Assembly: GCA_001717545.1 (NCBI GenBank)
Contig: CP017039.1
Span: 1,240,001 to 1,304,000, forward strand
DNA from: Anaerolineaceae bacterium oral taxon 439
Lineage (GTDB): Bacteria; Chloroflexota; Anaerolineae; Anaerolineales; Anaerolineaceae
Direction of reading: 5' to 3'
Length of the DNA stretch: 64,000 nucleotides
Shown: piece after piece, positions 44,839 to 53,949 of the stretch
Layout of the letters: each line of letters starts with the position of its first letter
Numbering within the stretch: position 1 is the stretch's first letter
Made by a program: the position numbers and the translations under genes
Notes under the pieces: model-generated
Seen by the model: only the letters and a program-made list of their open reading frames with translations
Databases searched by the model: none
What the model was told of the DNA's origin: nothing

Positions 44839-46089
44839 TTATTCTTCGGCCAGAATCGCGTTCATTTTTGCAGCGATATCTTTCAATGCGTCGGCCATCG
44901 TTTTATTTCCGGTCCAGACTGGGCCAAGGTCCTGCTGGATCATGGTTTCCCAGACGGTCGTGTTTCGCGAGTAGGGACGGATGACGAGCTTCGCGTCCAG
45001 CATGTCTAAATAGGCATGCAGGTCGAAACCCGGAACGCTGTTTTTCCATGCGTCGGAGGTCCCTTTATACGCTGACATCGTTACGCCAAGCTCCGCCTGG
45101 CGCAGCTGCGCCTCTTTTGATCCGAGATATTCAATCAGACTCCAGGCCGCGTCGGGGTTTTTTCCGTTCGCGTCAGCCGCCCACCCGAGCCCGTTATAAA
45201 TCGAAACGCGGGATTCGGGACCGCTCGGCAAAACCGCGACATCGCAGTTTGCGGCGGTATATTCGTTGTCGCGGAACGCCGGAACCATCCAGGAGCCTTG
45301 GGTCACCATTGCGGCTTTTCCCGATTCGAAGAGAACCTGCGTCCCGTTTTCGGAAAGTGTCTGAAGATCCGGGACGGAACCGTCCTGAATCATGCCCTCG
45401 ACAACTTCCATGGCTTCGATTGTCTTCGGATCGTCCATTTTCGACGTTTTCTTGTCGTCGCTGATGACCGACCCGCCGTAGCTGTAGATGAGATTGTAGT
45501 AGCTGTCCTGATTATTGGACGTGTTGATGGCGTAGCCGTATACGCTCCCGTCTTCTCGCGTCAGCTTTTTCGCAGCTTCACGCAGCGTTTCCCAGGTCCA
45601 GCTTTCATCGGGGTAGTCAAGGCCGGCTTCGTCGAAATACGTCTTGTTGTACCAGAGACCGATCGTATCGATATCCTTCGGAATTGCGTAGTGCTTCCCG
45701 TCATAGCTATAAAGGTTGACGATATCGGCGTAATAATTTTCCAGCTTGATGACTTCGCTTTTCGCGATCTGGTCGGTCAGGTCGAGAAGGATCCCGTTTT
45801 CCATGTATTTCTGGGATACGTTTGAATGCATCCAGAAAACATCCGGCAGCGTTCCGCCGGAAGCTCCGGCTTCGAGAACGGTCCAGTACTCGTTCCAGGT
45901 CGTTACCTGGGTCTCGGCTTCAATCCCGCTGACAGCGGTCCATTCGTCGAGAATCTTCTGTATTCCGGACTGCTGATTCGAGTCCCAGATTCCGACGATC
46001 AGTTTCTCCGCGGCGATGGCGGATGAGAAGCTGGCACTGATAAAAAGGATGAGCGCGATGGAAACAAACAACCATGTTTTTCTAAGCAT
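44839..46089 (-). CDS. extracellular sugar-binding protein, family 1 (MalE type)
   Basis: 416 residues with a Sec signal (MLRKTW, hydrophobic core, likely cut after AIAA near residue 27) and the SBP_bac_1 fold (NEYWTVLEAGASGGTLPDVFW, GLWYNKTYFDEAGLDYPD, WSLIEYLGSKEAQLRQAELG). No lipobox. AAGGAG lies just upstream of the ATG. First gene of the CUT1 operon ending with araC. The substrate is probably a mono- or oligosaccharide but cannot be named from sequence. Confidence 0.93.
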   Translation of the reverse strand: MLRKTWLFVSIALILFISASFSSAIAAEKLIVGIWDSNQQSGIQKILDEWTAVSGIEAETQVTTWNEYWTVLEAGASGGTLPDVFWMHSNVSQKYMENGILLDLTDQIAKSEVIKLENYYADIVNLYSYDGKHYAIPKDIDTIGLWYNKTYFDEAGLDYPDESWTWETLREAAKKLTREDGSVYGYAINTSNNQDSYYNLIYSYGGSVISDDKKTSKMDDPKTIEAMEVVEGMIQDGSVPDLQTLSENGTQVLFESGKAAMVTQGSWMVPAFRDNEYTAANCDVAVLPSGPESRVSIYNGLGWAADANGKNPDAAWSLIEYLGSKEAQLRQAELGVTMSAYKGTSDAWKNSVPGFDLHAYLDMLDAKLVIRPYSRNTTVWETMIQQDLGPVWTGNKTMADALKDIAAKMNAILAEE

Positions 46090-46236
46090 ATCTATCTCCT
46101 TGTCGTCGAAAATGTATTTATGATTAGGTATGATAGCATAGCCCCGGAGAATTCTATGGTCAGATTTAAGTTAAATATGGAATAATGTTGTCTGTTTCCC
46201 GCGGCGCAGGGATGGGCGCGGATCTCTGATGAATTT

Positions 46237-46770
46237 TTAAAGCGCGGTCCCTTTTTTCGACATGAAGAATTTCCGCGTGTCCGCGTTTTCCAACGCAAGG
46301 AGTTTCGCTTTCCGGTCGACCCCGCCCGCATATCCGGTCAGGCTTCCGCTCGCCCCGACGACGCGGTGGCAGGGGACGATCAGCGAGATAGGGTTGTGCC
46401 CGACGGCGCCGCCGACCGCCTGCGCCGACATACTGGGAAGCCCTTTTTGCGCGGCGAGCTGAGCCGCGATATCGCCGTAGGTTCTCGTCCGTCCGAACGG
46501 AATCGTCATCAGGATTCCCCAGATGTCTTTCCGGAATTCAGTCGCCGTCAGGACGAGCGCTGGCGTAAAATCCGGGGCGCGGCCGCTGAAATAAAGATCG
46601 AGCCACCGATCCGCCTGATCGAAGATCGGGAGGCTTTTTTCTTCATGGGTTTTCGCGAGTCCAGCGCCGAAATATTTCTGACCGTCGAACCATAGCCCGG
46701 TCAGCGCTGAACCGTCGCTGGCGATCGTTATTCCGCCAAGCGGCGATAAATAATGATGCGTGTAGCGCAT
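46237..46770 (-). CDS. ogt: methylated-DNA--protein-cysteine methyltransferase
   Basis: 177 residues. The active-site motif LIVPCHRVVGASGSLTGYAGG (first part near 133-140) has the acceptor cysteine in PCHRV. The N-terminal domain (YLSPLGGITIASDG) is of the Ogt/AdaB type. It transfers O6-alkyl groups from guanine to itself in a suicide reaction. It lies next to a second, shorter alkyltransferase-like gene on the same strand. Confidence 0.95.
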   Translation of the reverse strand: MRYTHHYLSPLGGITIASDGSALTGLWFDGQKYFGAGLAKTHEEKSLPIFDQADRWLDLYFSGRAPDFTPALVLTATEFRKDIWGILMTIPFGRTRTYGDIAAQLAAQKGLPSMSAQAVGGAVGHNPISLIVPCHRVVGASGSLTGYAGGVDRKAKLLALENADTRKFFMSKKGTAL

Positions 46771-46818
46771 GACGAACCTCTTCAGGACCTTTCATATTTT
46801 TATCAGCTGCCCCGAATA

Positions 46819-47127
46819 TCAGCAGTTCCACCGGTATTTTATCATGTCCACGCAGCCGTTATCCTTAAATCCGACGCCCTCTTCAAGTAGGCGTGTCCTT
46901 TGTTCCGGGAAGCCCGGGGCCAATCTTCCGGCATGGTTCACGACGCGATGGCAGGGGTAGTCGCCGTAATATCCCGCCAGTTTCAGAACGTTTCCGACAA
47001 GGCGCGAATTTTTCGCGCGTCCGATCAGTTTCGCGATCTGGCCATAGGAGGCGACGGAACCAGCCGGAATTTCTTCAACGACTGCAAGGATTTCGTAGAT
47101 CAGCGTTTCATCCAGTCCTTCCCGCAT
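46819..47127 (-). CDS. MGMT/ATL-family alkyltransferase-like protein with Cys active site
   Basis: 102 residues, only the C-terminal DNA-binding domain: YEILAVVEEIPAGSVASYGQIA (helix-turn-helix), RLVGNVLK and YPCHRVVNHAGRL. ATL proteins usually have Trp in place of the cysteine (PWHR), but here PCHR is kept, so it could still accept alkyl groups, or mark lesions for excision repair. It lies between ogt and the lacI-like gene. Confidence 0.87.
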   Translation of the reverse strand: MREGLDETLIYEILAVVEEIPAGSVASYGQIAKLIGRAKNSRLVGNVLKLAGYYGDYPCHRVVNHAGRLAPGFPEQRTRLLEEGVGFKDNGCVDMIKYRWNC

Positions 47128-47143
47128 GGCGACATCTCCGTAT

Positions 47144-48157
47144 TTATCGGGGACGGGTACTGTTCCGGACGATCAGCGTTCCGCCGTGGAGATAATGGCA
47201 GGCGGGTTTGGTCGGGTTTTTAATCCGGCGCGTCAGGATGTCGACCGTCAGATGACCCAGCTGCGACCTGGACACGCGCATCGTCGTCAGCGGGGGGGTG
47301 TTGATCGCGCTGAACGGGATATCGTCGACGCCGATAACCGAAACGTCATCAGGAACATGGAACCCATGCTCCTGAAGCGCGCGGATTGCGCCGATCGCAA
47401 TCGCATCGTTGTCAGCGAAAAACGCGGTCGCGCGGACGGAATCGGCGCGACCGTTGAGGTACTCGCGCATGTCGCTGTAAGCTCCTTCGAGTGTCGGCGT
47501 CAGCGCGATCGTGCGCGTCTCCTTGAGCTGCAGCGCGCTCATGGCCTCTTCGAAGCCCGCTCGCCGTTCGTTGAAGTTCGAGATCGCGACCGCTGAACGG
47601 AGGTGCCCAATTTCCCGGTGCCCGATGCTGAAGAGGTAGCGGACAGCGTTGAACGCGATCGCTTCGTTCGCCATGACGACGCTGTCGATATCGCGAAAGC
47701 GCATGGAATGATCGACGACCGCGAGAGGTCCTTTAATCGTTTCGAGAGCATCGAGGAACGAATCGTCGAGTTCCGAGGCGATCAGGATCATCCCGATCGG
47801 TTTCTGACTGGAGACACGGTCGAGTTCAGTTCTGATCGTCCCGCGGTTGCAGTTGACAATCGTCAGATTGGTACGCTGCATAAGGAAATCCTTTTGGATC
47901 TGATCAATGATTGCGGCGATGAACCCCTGGTTTTCTTCGACGATCATGCCATGTTCAGCGTACTTCAGAAGAAAGACATTCCCGAAAGGCTTCATTTTCC
48001 GCTCTGTCCGAATCGGGTAATTCGCTTCGATCAGGTATTCCTTGACGCGTTTTCGCGTCTCGGCGCTGACACCGTCTTTATCGTTGAGGACGATTGAAAC
48101 GGTAGCGGCGGACACGCCTAAATGCTCTGCGATTTCTCTGAGCGTTATGCTTTTCAA
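47144..48157 (-). CDS. LacI-family repressor of the DhaKL/ABC operon
   Basis: 337 residues. An N-terminal LacI HTH (LREIAEHLGVSAATVSIVLN, residues about 5-24) is followed by a hinge and a periplasmic-binding-like effector domain (DNDAIAIGAIRALQEHGFHVPDDVSVIGVDD). The TTG start overlaps the dhaL stop (ATTGA), so the gene is the last of the operon and translationally coupled. A palindrome at 54974-54994 before the first gene is a candidate operator. An effector such as the imported polyol or its product is expected. Confidence 0.92.
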   Translation of the reverse strand: MKSITLREIAEHLGVSAATVSIVLNDKDGVSAETRKRVKEYLIEANYPIRTERKMKPFGNVFLLKYAEHGMIVEENQGFIAAIIDQIQKDFLMQRTNLTIVNCNRGTIRTELDRVSSQKPIGMILIASELDDSFLDALETIKGPLAVVDHSMRFRDIDSVVMANEAIAFNAVRYLFSIGHREIGHLRSAVAISNFNERRAGFEEAMSALQLKETRTIALTPTLEGAYSDMREYLNGRADSVRATAFFADNDAIAIGAIRALQEHGFHVPDDVSVIGVDDIPFSAINTPPLTTMRVSRSQLGHLTVDILTRRIKNPTKPACHYLHGGTLIVRNSTRPR

Positions 48158-48798
48158 TGATCGGTCTCTTTCATGTCGATAAAAGCTTTGAATCCCTGAA
48201 GAAGGAGATCGGCGACGGCGGCGCCGGGGTCTAAAATATCGCGGGACTGTTCGCCGCGTCCGCCTGCGCGCCCATGTTTCGCGAGCATGCCCTGGGTCGA
48301 CAGGAAGCCTTCGTGGGCAGCGCTTGCCGCGTTGGCCGCGCTGATCCGCGGCGGTTTCCCTTCGGAAACGGAAGCGCGGAGGGCCGCGATCGCCGGAGCC
48401 AGCCCGTCGAGGAAGGTTTTATCGCCGACTTCGGCTTTTCCGCGCGTGCGGACGCCGTCGAAGTAGGCCTGAAAGAAATCGGGAAAGTTCGTGTCGTCGA
48501 TCGATTCGGCGCCTTTAAACGCCTTCCCGATCGCCATCAGCCCGGACGCCATCAGCGTCCCCATTGTCGACGGCACAGCGTTCGACATCGCTTTTCCGGC
48601 AGTATAGGCGGTTTTCCCGAGATCGGTTTCCTCGGAAGTCTGGACCGCTGCCGCGGCGGCCTTGAACCCGTCCGACATTGTCAAGCCTAAATCGCTGTCG
48701 CCGACGACGCCGTCCAGCTTGATCAGGTAATCGGAATTCGCGCTCATCGTATCCGCCCAGATTTGCAGCAGTTTTTTCAGATCAGAAGTCGTAAACAT
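48154..48798 (-). CDS. dhaL: dihydroxyacetone kinase-type DhaL subunit
   Basis: 214 residues, the all-alpha nucleotide-binding domain. The metal-chelating acidic motif is present (GVVGDSDLGLTMSDGF, about 31-46), followed by SNAVPSTMGTLMASGL and ARGKAEVGDKTFLDGLAP variants of the family. With DhaK it phosphorylates a short ketose. No DhaM phosphotransferase is encoded, so ATP rather than PEP may be the donor, as in L- or D-erythrulose kinases of ABC-linked polyol pathways. Confidence 0.88.
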   Translation of the reverse strand: MFTTSDLKKLLQIWADTMSANSDYLIKLDGVVGDSDLGLTMSDGFKAAAAAVQTSEETDLGKTAYTAGKAMSNAVPSTMGTLMASGLMAIGKAFKGAESIDDTNFPDFFQAYFDGVRTRGKAEVGDKTFLDGLAPAIAALRASVSEGKPPRISAANAASAAHEGFLSTQGMLAKHGRAGGRGEQSRDILDPGAAVADLLLQGFKAFIDMKETDH

Positions 48799-48814
48799 GG
48801 CTCTTCTCGCCGTC

Positions 48815-49831
48815 TCAGAACTGATTCTGTTTGAAGAACGGGGTGTCGGCCGGAGCGGAAAGCAGCTCTTTCAGCTCGGCGTCGACTTTCAGCAGCGAAA
48901 TCGAGAACCCGGCCATTTCCATCGACGTCGCGTATTCGCCGATATACGAGTGGAAGACTTTGATCCCTTTTTCCTTGAGGATTTTATCGATCTGGCGGTA
49001 TACGACGTACTGCTCTTCGAGCGGCGTCCCGCCGAGGCCGTTGACGAGGACGGCGACTTCGTCGCCCTGCGCGTACGGAAGGTCGGGAAGAATCTTACTC
49101 ATCATTTCGGCGGCGATTTCGTCCGCGGCGATCATCTTCCCCCGACGCGTTCCGGGTTCGCCATGGATCCCCATTCCGATTTCAAGTTCGTCTTCGGCTA
49201 ATTCGAACGATGGATGACCGACGCGCGGAACGATACAGGGCGAGAGCGCGACGCCCATCGTTCGGACGTTTGCGCAGACTTTTTCGGCGACCGCTTTAAC
49301 CTCGTCGAGCGATTTCAGCTTTGCCGCCGCTGCTCCGGCGCATTTATAGACGAAAAAGATCCCGGCGACGCCGCGGCGCGTATTCTTTTTGCCTTCCGCG
49401 AGCCGTTCGCCCGAAGCGACGTCGTCGCCGGCGACGACGGATTCGACGCGGATATCCGCTTCGAAATCGGCCATCTCAGCCGCCATATCGAAGTTCAGGA
49501 TATCGCCGCCGTAATTCCCATAGATATAGAGAACGCCCGCGCCCTGATCGATCTCTTTCGTTACAGCGAACATCTGCTCCGCGCTGGGCGACTGGAAGAC
49601 GTCGCCAATCGAGCATCCGTCGAGCATTCCGTCGCCGACAAACCCTAAGAAAAGCGGAAGATGCCCCGAGCCGCCGCCGGTCGCGATTCCGACCTTGCCC
49701 GCGTGTTTCCGAGCGTTGACGAGACAATGCAGGTCGCCGTTGACGTACGTGACTTCGTTCGGGTGAGCTGCGTAAATTCCTTCGAGCATTTCAGGAACAA
49801 AATTTTTCGGATCGTTAATAATCTTTTTCAT
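48815..49831 (-). CDS. dhaK: dihydroxyacetone kinase-type DhaK subunit
   Basis: 338 residues, substrate-binding subunit. The substrate-binding histidine that forms the hemiaminal lies in GMGIHGEPGTRRGK (near residue 215), and ATGGGSGHLPLFLGFVG is the glycine-rich loop near residue 45. The start at 49831 has TAAGGAGT about 8 nt upstream; a longer TTG-started frame overlaps the preceding gene. The pair with dhaL, downstream of a sugar importer, suggests a triose or tetrulose kinase. Confidence 0.92.
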   Translation of the reverse strand: MKKIINDPKNFVPEMLEGIYAAHPNEVTYVNGDLHCLVNARKHAGKVGIATGGGSGHLPLFLGFVGDGMLDGCSIGDVFQSPSAEQMFAVTKEIDQGAGVLYIYGNYGGDILNFDMAAEMADFEADIRVESVVAGDDVASGERLAEGKKNTRRGVAGIFFVYKCAGAAAAKLKSLDEVKAVAEKVCANVRTMGVALSPCIVPRVGHPSFELAEDELEIGMGIHGEPGTRRGKMIAADEIAAEMMSKILPDLPYAQGDEVAVLVNGLGGTPLEEQYVVYRQIDKILKEKGIKVFHSYIGEYATSMEMAGFSISLLKVDAELKELLSAPADTPFFKQNQF

Positions 49832-49853
49832 GGCGGGATACTCCTTATAACTG

Positions 49854-50339
49854 TTAGTTTCGTTTGATTTCGATTTGTTCGGACTCGTCGTAGTGAACGA
49901 CAACGACGTCCGTCATGTACGTTCGGACCGGCAGCCCGATCAGGCAGTGCACAATCGGGCGTTCGATCGAGAACGGGCAATAGTGCCAAACGCCGGGAAG
50001 AAGATGCACAACGGTTCCCATCGGGACGATATACGCTTCGGTCCGTTCCGGAACCTTTTCGTTCGAGGCGGGCGCGACATGGATTATGATATCGCCGTCG
50101 ATCGGGACGAGGATCTCTCCGCTGAAATTATGATATTCCGCGGTGTCGACGAGATATTTTTCCGGCTTTCGGACGACGAGCGGCGAAAACCCGAACGGGA
50201 CGCCGCGCGCGACCGGAATTTGCAGCCTGTCCGGATAAAAATCGCCCAGTCCTGATCCGCTCGGCTCGAAAAAGTCTGAATAGGTACCGAACGGTTCGAA
50301 CGCTTCTTTCGACAGCGGTTTCGCGAGGATGGTTTTCAT
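49854..50339 (-). CDS. AllA-like (ureidoglycolate lyase family) cupin protein
   Basis: 161 residues beginning KTILAKPLSKEAFEPFG, a start pattern typical of the ureidoglycolate lyase (AllA, PF04115) family, followed by a cupin core with IPVARGVPFG, ILVPIDGDIIIHVAP and TVVHLLPGVWHYCPF. No purine-degradation gene is near. It sits between a permease and dhaK with 4-22 nt gaps, so in this operon it more likely acts on a sugar acid or keto-sugar, for example as an isomerase or lyase. Start at 50339 has AAAGGA 7 nt before it. Confidence 0.65.
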   Translation of the reverse strand: MKTILAKPLSKEAFEPFGTYSDFFEPSGSGLGDFYPDRLQIPVARGVPFGFSPLVVRKPEKYLVDTAEYHNFSGEILVPIDGDIIIHVAPASNEKVPERTEAYIVPMGTVVHLLPGVWHYCPFSIERPIVHCLIGLPVRTYMTDVVVVHYDESEQIEIKRN

Positions 50340-50343
50340 GAAG

Positions 50344-51324
50344 TTATCCTTTCTTTTGTTCACGGATGATTTTCGGGATGTTCAAAACGGCGAGGACGAA
50401 GATCAGGATCAATCCCCATGCGAACGTTTTGATAAAGGCGTTGATTCGCAGAATGTTAAAAGCGGAAGATACAAGCTGCAGCAGGATGATCGAAAAGACG
50501 ACGCCCTGCGTTTTCCCGTCGCCGCCGTTCGGATCGATCCCGCCCAGAACGACGATCAGCAGCGTCAGCAGCGTATAAGAGGAGCCGTAATCGGATTTCG
50601 CCGAATTATAATGCGAAGCCATCAGGATTCCGGCAATGGCCCCGAGGATCCCGGAGAGGACGTAGGCGCGGACTGTCGTCCGCAGGATATTGATTCCGGT
50701 AAACGACGCGGCGACGGTATTCGTCCCCATCAGGTACAGCTGCCTTCCGAAAACCGTCTGGTTCATTAAGTAGCTCAGCGCGGCGACGATCAGGATAAAA
50801 ACGAGCGCCGAATACGGAATAACGCCGAAAAAGGTCGCGTTCGCGATTTTCGCAAAGGATTCGGGAAGTCCGGTGATCGCCGGCCCTTTGGTAATAATCA
50901 GGCAGAGCCCGGAGAAAACCTGAAGCCCGCTCAGCGTTACCAGCATGGCCGGAATTTTCAAATAACCGATCAGGAAACCGTTGAACATGCCGCAGAGGAC
51001 GCCGACCGCCAGCGCGCAGCAGATCCCGGCGGTAATCGCGGCAGGCGTCCCGCCGAACCTGAGCATGACGACGGCGGCGACGATCCCGGAAAGATTCGCG
51101 ATTCCGACGAGCGACAGGTCGATTCCGCCGGAAACCATCGCGATCATCATGCCGAACGCCAGGATCCCGTATTCGGGAAGCTGGACGAGCATGCTTTGAA
51201 GGTTGGCGTTTCCTAAAAATTTCGGTTTATAAAACCCCATGAACGCGATAATCAGAACGGACAGCAGGAACAGGAGCAGCGTATGCTGATCGAATGATTT
51301 TGTCCAGGATTTCTTTTGTTGCAT
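50344..51324 (-). CDS. sugar ABC importer permease 2 (second module)
   Basis: 326 residues, RbsC-like permease. Contains AFGMMIAMVSGGIDLSLVG and LIVVLGGIDPNGGDGKTQG, the latter matching the equivalent loop of the permease at 18641-19633 (GGINPNGGSGRVRG). The two importers are thus paralogous gene by gene. It follows permease 1 by 16 nt. Confidence 0.92.
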   Translation of the reverse strand: MQQKKSWTKSFDQHTLLLFLLSVLIIAFMGFYKPKFLGNANLQSMLVQLPEYGILAFGMMIAMVSGGIDLSLVGIANLSGIVAAVVMLRFGGTPAAITAGICCALAVGVLCGMFNGFLIGYLKIPAMLVTLSGLQVFSGLCLIITKGPAITGLPESFAKIANATFFGVIPYSALVFILIVAALSYLMNQTVFGRQLYLMGTNTVAASFTGINILRTTVRAYVLSGILGAIAGILMASHYNSAKSDYGSSYTLLTLLIVVLGGIDPNGGDGKTQGVVFSIILLQLVSSAFNILRINAFIKTFAWGLILIFVLAVLNIPKIIREQKKG

Positions 51325-51340
51325 AGGTCCTCCTGTTCGA

Positions 51341-52339
51341 TTAAATTTTAGCCCGTTCCGCGATCCGTTTGGCGCGAATCGAGGTAATCGACGTACCGAA
51401 AACGATAATCATGCCGACGACGAAGGTTTGAAAGTGAGTCGGGACGCCGAGGATAATCAGGTTGTTCTTAACCAGCGAAAGCAGCGCGACGCCGAGAATC
51501 GTTCCGGCGACGGTTCCATGTCCGCCGGTAATCCGGGTCCCCCCGATAACGACAGCGGCGATGACCATCATTTCCTCGCCCATCAGGACTTTCGGATCGG
51601 CGACGCGCATGAGGATCATGTACGTAATCGCGCCGATCCCGGCGATCGCGCCGGAGAGAATATAGACGAAGAAGCGCGTCTTCGTAACGTTGAAGCCGAC
51701 GATATGGGCGGCCTGAACGTCTCCGCCGATCGCGTACATGCCGCGCCCGAGCATCGTATGCCGCAACAGGAAGTAAATCAGGGCGCAGAGGAACACAGGA
51801 ACGAGGATCAGCGCGGTCATCGCGTATTCGTTCCCCGCTTCGTTCGTATAGGTGAAAAGCGAGATCTTATGCATCGTGTCGATTTTTTCAGGGAGATCGG
51901 TATAAATTTTCGTTCCGAGAAACGCGAGCGTCGCGCCGCTGGTAATCGAGCTGACCGCGAGCGTCGCGATCAGCGGCGGGATTCGAAGAATCGTAATCAG
52001 GAACGCGTTCAACGCGCCGAATCCGGCCCCGATCAGGATTCCGAGCGCGTACGTCAGCGGAATCGAATCGATCCCGGTTTCGAGAAGGAAGCGGATCGTC
52101 GCGATCATCGTCAGACAGGAGACGGCGGGAAACGAGACGTCGATTCCGCCCGAAACGATGACGATCATTTCGCATAGCGCAAAGATCAGCGTAACCAGCA
52201 TTGTGCGCAGCAGGTTGATTCCGGTCGCGGGCGAAAGGAACGTCGGGTTCGCGAATCCGATGACGGCGGAGAGCAGGACGATCAGGTAGACGACGATCGC
52301 TTCGTTGCTGAAAAATTTTTGTTTCAGTTTTTCGTTCAT
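51341..52339 (-). CDS. sugar ABC importer permease 1 (second module)
   Basis: 332 residues, RbsC-like, with CEMIVIVSGGIDVSFPA and AAVVIGGTRITGGHGTVAG. It is the counterpart of the permease at 17634-18632 (same length). Lies 15 nt after the ATPase gene. Confidence 0.92.
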   Translation of the reverse strand: MNEKLKQKFFSNEAIVVYLIVLLSAVIGFANPTFLSPATGINLLRTMLVTLIFALCEMIVIVSGGIDVSFPAVSCLTMIATIRFLLETGIDSIPLTYALGILIGAGFGALNAFLITILRIPPLIATLAVSSITSGATLAFLGTKIYTDLPEKIDTMHKISLFTYTNEAGNEYAMTALILVPVFLCALIYFLLRHTMLGRGMYAIGGDVQAAHIVGFNVTKTRFFVYILSGAIAGIGAITYMILMRVADPKVLMGEEMMVIAAVVIGGTRITGGHGTVAGTILGVALLSLVKNNLIILGVPTHFQTFVVGMIIVFGTSITSIRAKRIAERAKI

Positions 52340-52354
52340 CGGCGGATCCTTTTC

Positions 52355-53836
52355 CTAATCGCTCAGCGTCCGGGACAACGCTGTTTCGTCGACGTCTTTC
52401 GCGCAGACCGTCGAAACAGCTTTCCCGTCTTTCATGACGATAATCCGGTTGCAGTTCTGAATCAGTTCGGCTAAATCGTCGGAGATAACGATCACGCCGA
52501 CGCCGTCCGCGGCTAACGTATGAAGATAATGATGAATATCCGCTTTCGCGCCGATATCGACGCCGACCGTCGGCCCGTTCAGGATCAGCAGGCGTGGTTG
52601 GGTATTCAGCCATTTGGCGATGACCATCTTCTGCGCGTTGCCGCCGGAAAGGGTACGGATCGGCGGTTCGGCGCTTTTCGCGTTGCAGCCGATTTTCCGG
52701 ATCCAGTCGATCGTATCGTTCAGCATCATTTTCTGGTCGACTCTTCCGTTGACGAAGTATTTCCGGATCGAGGCCGCGGTCGTATTCTCCTGGATCGAGC
52801 GGTTCAGGAAAAGTCCCTGCGTCAGGCGGTCTTCGGGAACGTAGCCGATCCGGTATTGGATCGCGTCGTCGATCGAGCGGATTTTAATTTCTTCCCCGTT
52901 CAGGAAGATTTTCCCGCTGGTCGTGGGCGCTACGCCGAAAAGCGCGTCGCCGATCTGGCCCCGACCTGAACCGAGAAGTCCGGTTATTCCTAAAACGTCG
53001 CCCTTTCGGAGTTCGAAAGAAACGTCGGCGAATTCGCCGGTCCGCGAGAGGTTTTCTACGCGGAAGATTTCTTCCTCGGAAGGCGCGGGCGCGTAGGTCG
53101 ACTCGCTGATATCCCGGCCGGTCAGGTCGTGGATGAAGCTTTGGCGCGTGTAATTTTCCGCTGGACCGCTGGAAATTTTTTCGCCGTTCCGGAGGACGGT
53201 AATTCTTTCGGCGATATTGAAGATTTCGTCGATTTTATGATTGACGATCATGATCGCCATATCCTTATCGCGCAGGTTTCGGATAATTTCGTTCAGCGCG
53301 TCGACTTCTTTCGCGGTCAGCGACGCGGTCGGCTCGTCCAGGATCAGCAGCTTTGCGTCGTTGATAATCGCGCGGCAGATCGCGACCATCTGCTTATTGG
53401 CGACCGAGAGGCTTTCGACGAGAACCTCCGGGTCGAGCTTCGCGCCGATTCTGTTCATCGCTTCGATCGCTAACGCGCGCGCTTCTCTCCAATTCATCCG
53501 CCTGGCCGCGGTCATGACGGAATGGTTGATCGAGATATTTTCGGCGACGGAGAGATTCGGGAAGATCGCGAAATCCTGATAGATAACCTGGATCCCAGCG
53601 TTAATCGAATCGCGCGGCGTCAGCTTCTGAACCTCGCTGCCTTCGATCCGGATTTGGCCTTTGTCGGGCTGATAAATCCCTGAAATAATTTTGATCAGCG
53701 TCGATTTCCCAGAGCCGTTCTCGCCCGCCAGGCAGTGGATCTCGCCGCTGCGAATTTCTAAATCAACGCCGTTCAGCGCGTGTACGCCGCCGAACGTTTT
53801 ATAGACGTCTTTGATCGTCAGGAAAACATGGGACAC
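52355..53836 (-). CDS. sugar ABC importer ATPase, duplicated (second module)
   Basis: 493 residues. Domain 1 has Walker A GENGSGKSTLIKI and Walker B LLILDEPTASL with a degenerate signature (SLSVANKQM). Domain 2 has GLLGSGRGQ, a canonical LSGGNAQK and an altered Walker B LLILNGPTVGVD, with Asn-Gly in place of the usual Asp-Glu-like pair. This is the common CUT2 asymmetry. The paralogue of the ATPase at 16110-17630. Confidence 0.93.
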   Translation of the reverse strand: MSHVFLTIKDVYKTFGGVHALNGVDLEIRSGEIHCLAGENGSGKSTLIKIISGIYQPDKGQIRIEGSEVQKLTPRDSINAGIQVIYQDFAIFPNLSVAENISINHSVMTAARRMNWREARALAIEAMNRIGAKLDPEVLVESLSVANKQMVAICRAIINDAKLLILDEPTASLTAKEVDALNEIIRNLRDKDMAIMIVNHKIDEIFNIAERITVLRNGEKISSGPAENYTRQSFIHDLTGRDISESTYAPAPSEEEIFRVENLSRTGEFADVSFELRKGDVLGITGLLGSGRGQIGDALFGVAPTTSGKIFLNGEEIKIRSIDDAIQYRIGYVPEDRLTQGLFLNRSIQENTTAASIRKYFVNGRVDQKMMLNDTIDWIRKIGCNAKSAEPPIRTLSGGNAQKMVIAKWLNTQPRLLILNGPTVGVDIGAKADIHHYLHTLAADGVGVIVISDDLAELIQNCNRIIVMKDGKAVSTVCAKDVDETALSRTLSD

Positions 53837-53876
53837 CGGGGACGCTCCTCTTCAATTCGTTGAATTTCGGATAAAG

Positions 53877-53907
53877 GGTGAAACCGACCGGATAAGTCGG
53901 TTCCACC
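53877..53907 (-). terminator. hairpin after the second-module binding-protein gene
   Basis: Stem GGTGAAACCGAC (53877-53888) and GTCGGTTCCACC (53896-53907) pairs over 12 bp with one wobble and a 7-nt loop. It lies between the binding-protein and ATPase genes. Only a short T-tract follows on the minus strand, so attenuation or mRNA protection is as likely as termination. Confidence 0.65.
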
Positions 53908-53949
53908 AGCATATAACCATCAACTTGTCTGGGAGAAAAACTCCGCGGC

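Noticed and set aside
51428-52177. 249-codon plus-strand open frame
   Set aside because: Antisense of permease 1 of the second importer; Arg/Asp/Glu-rich shadow.
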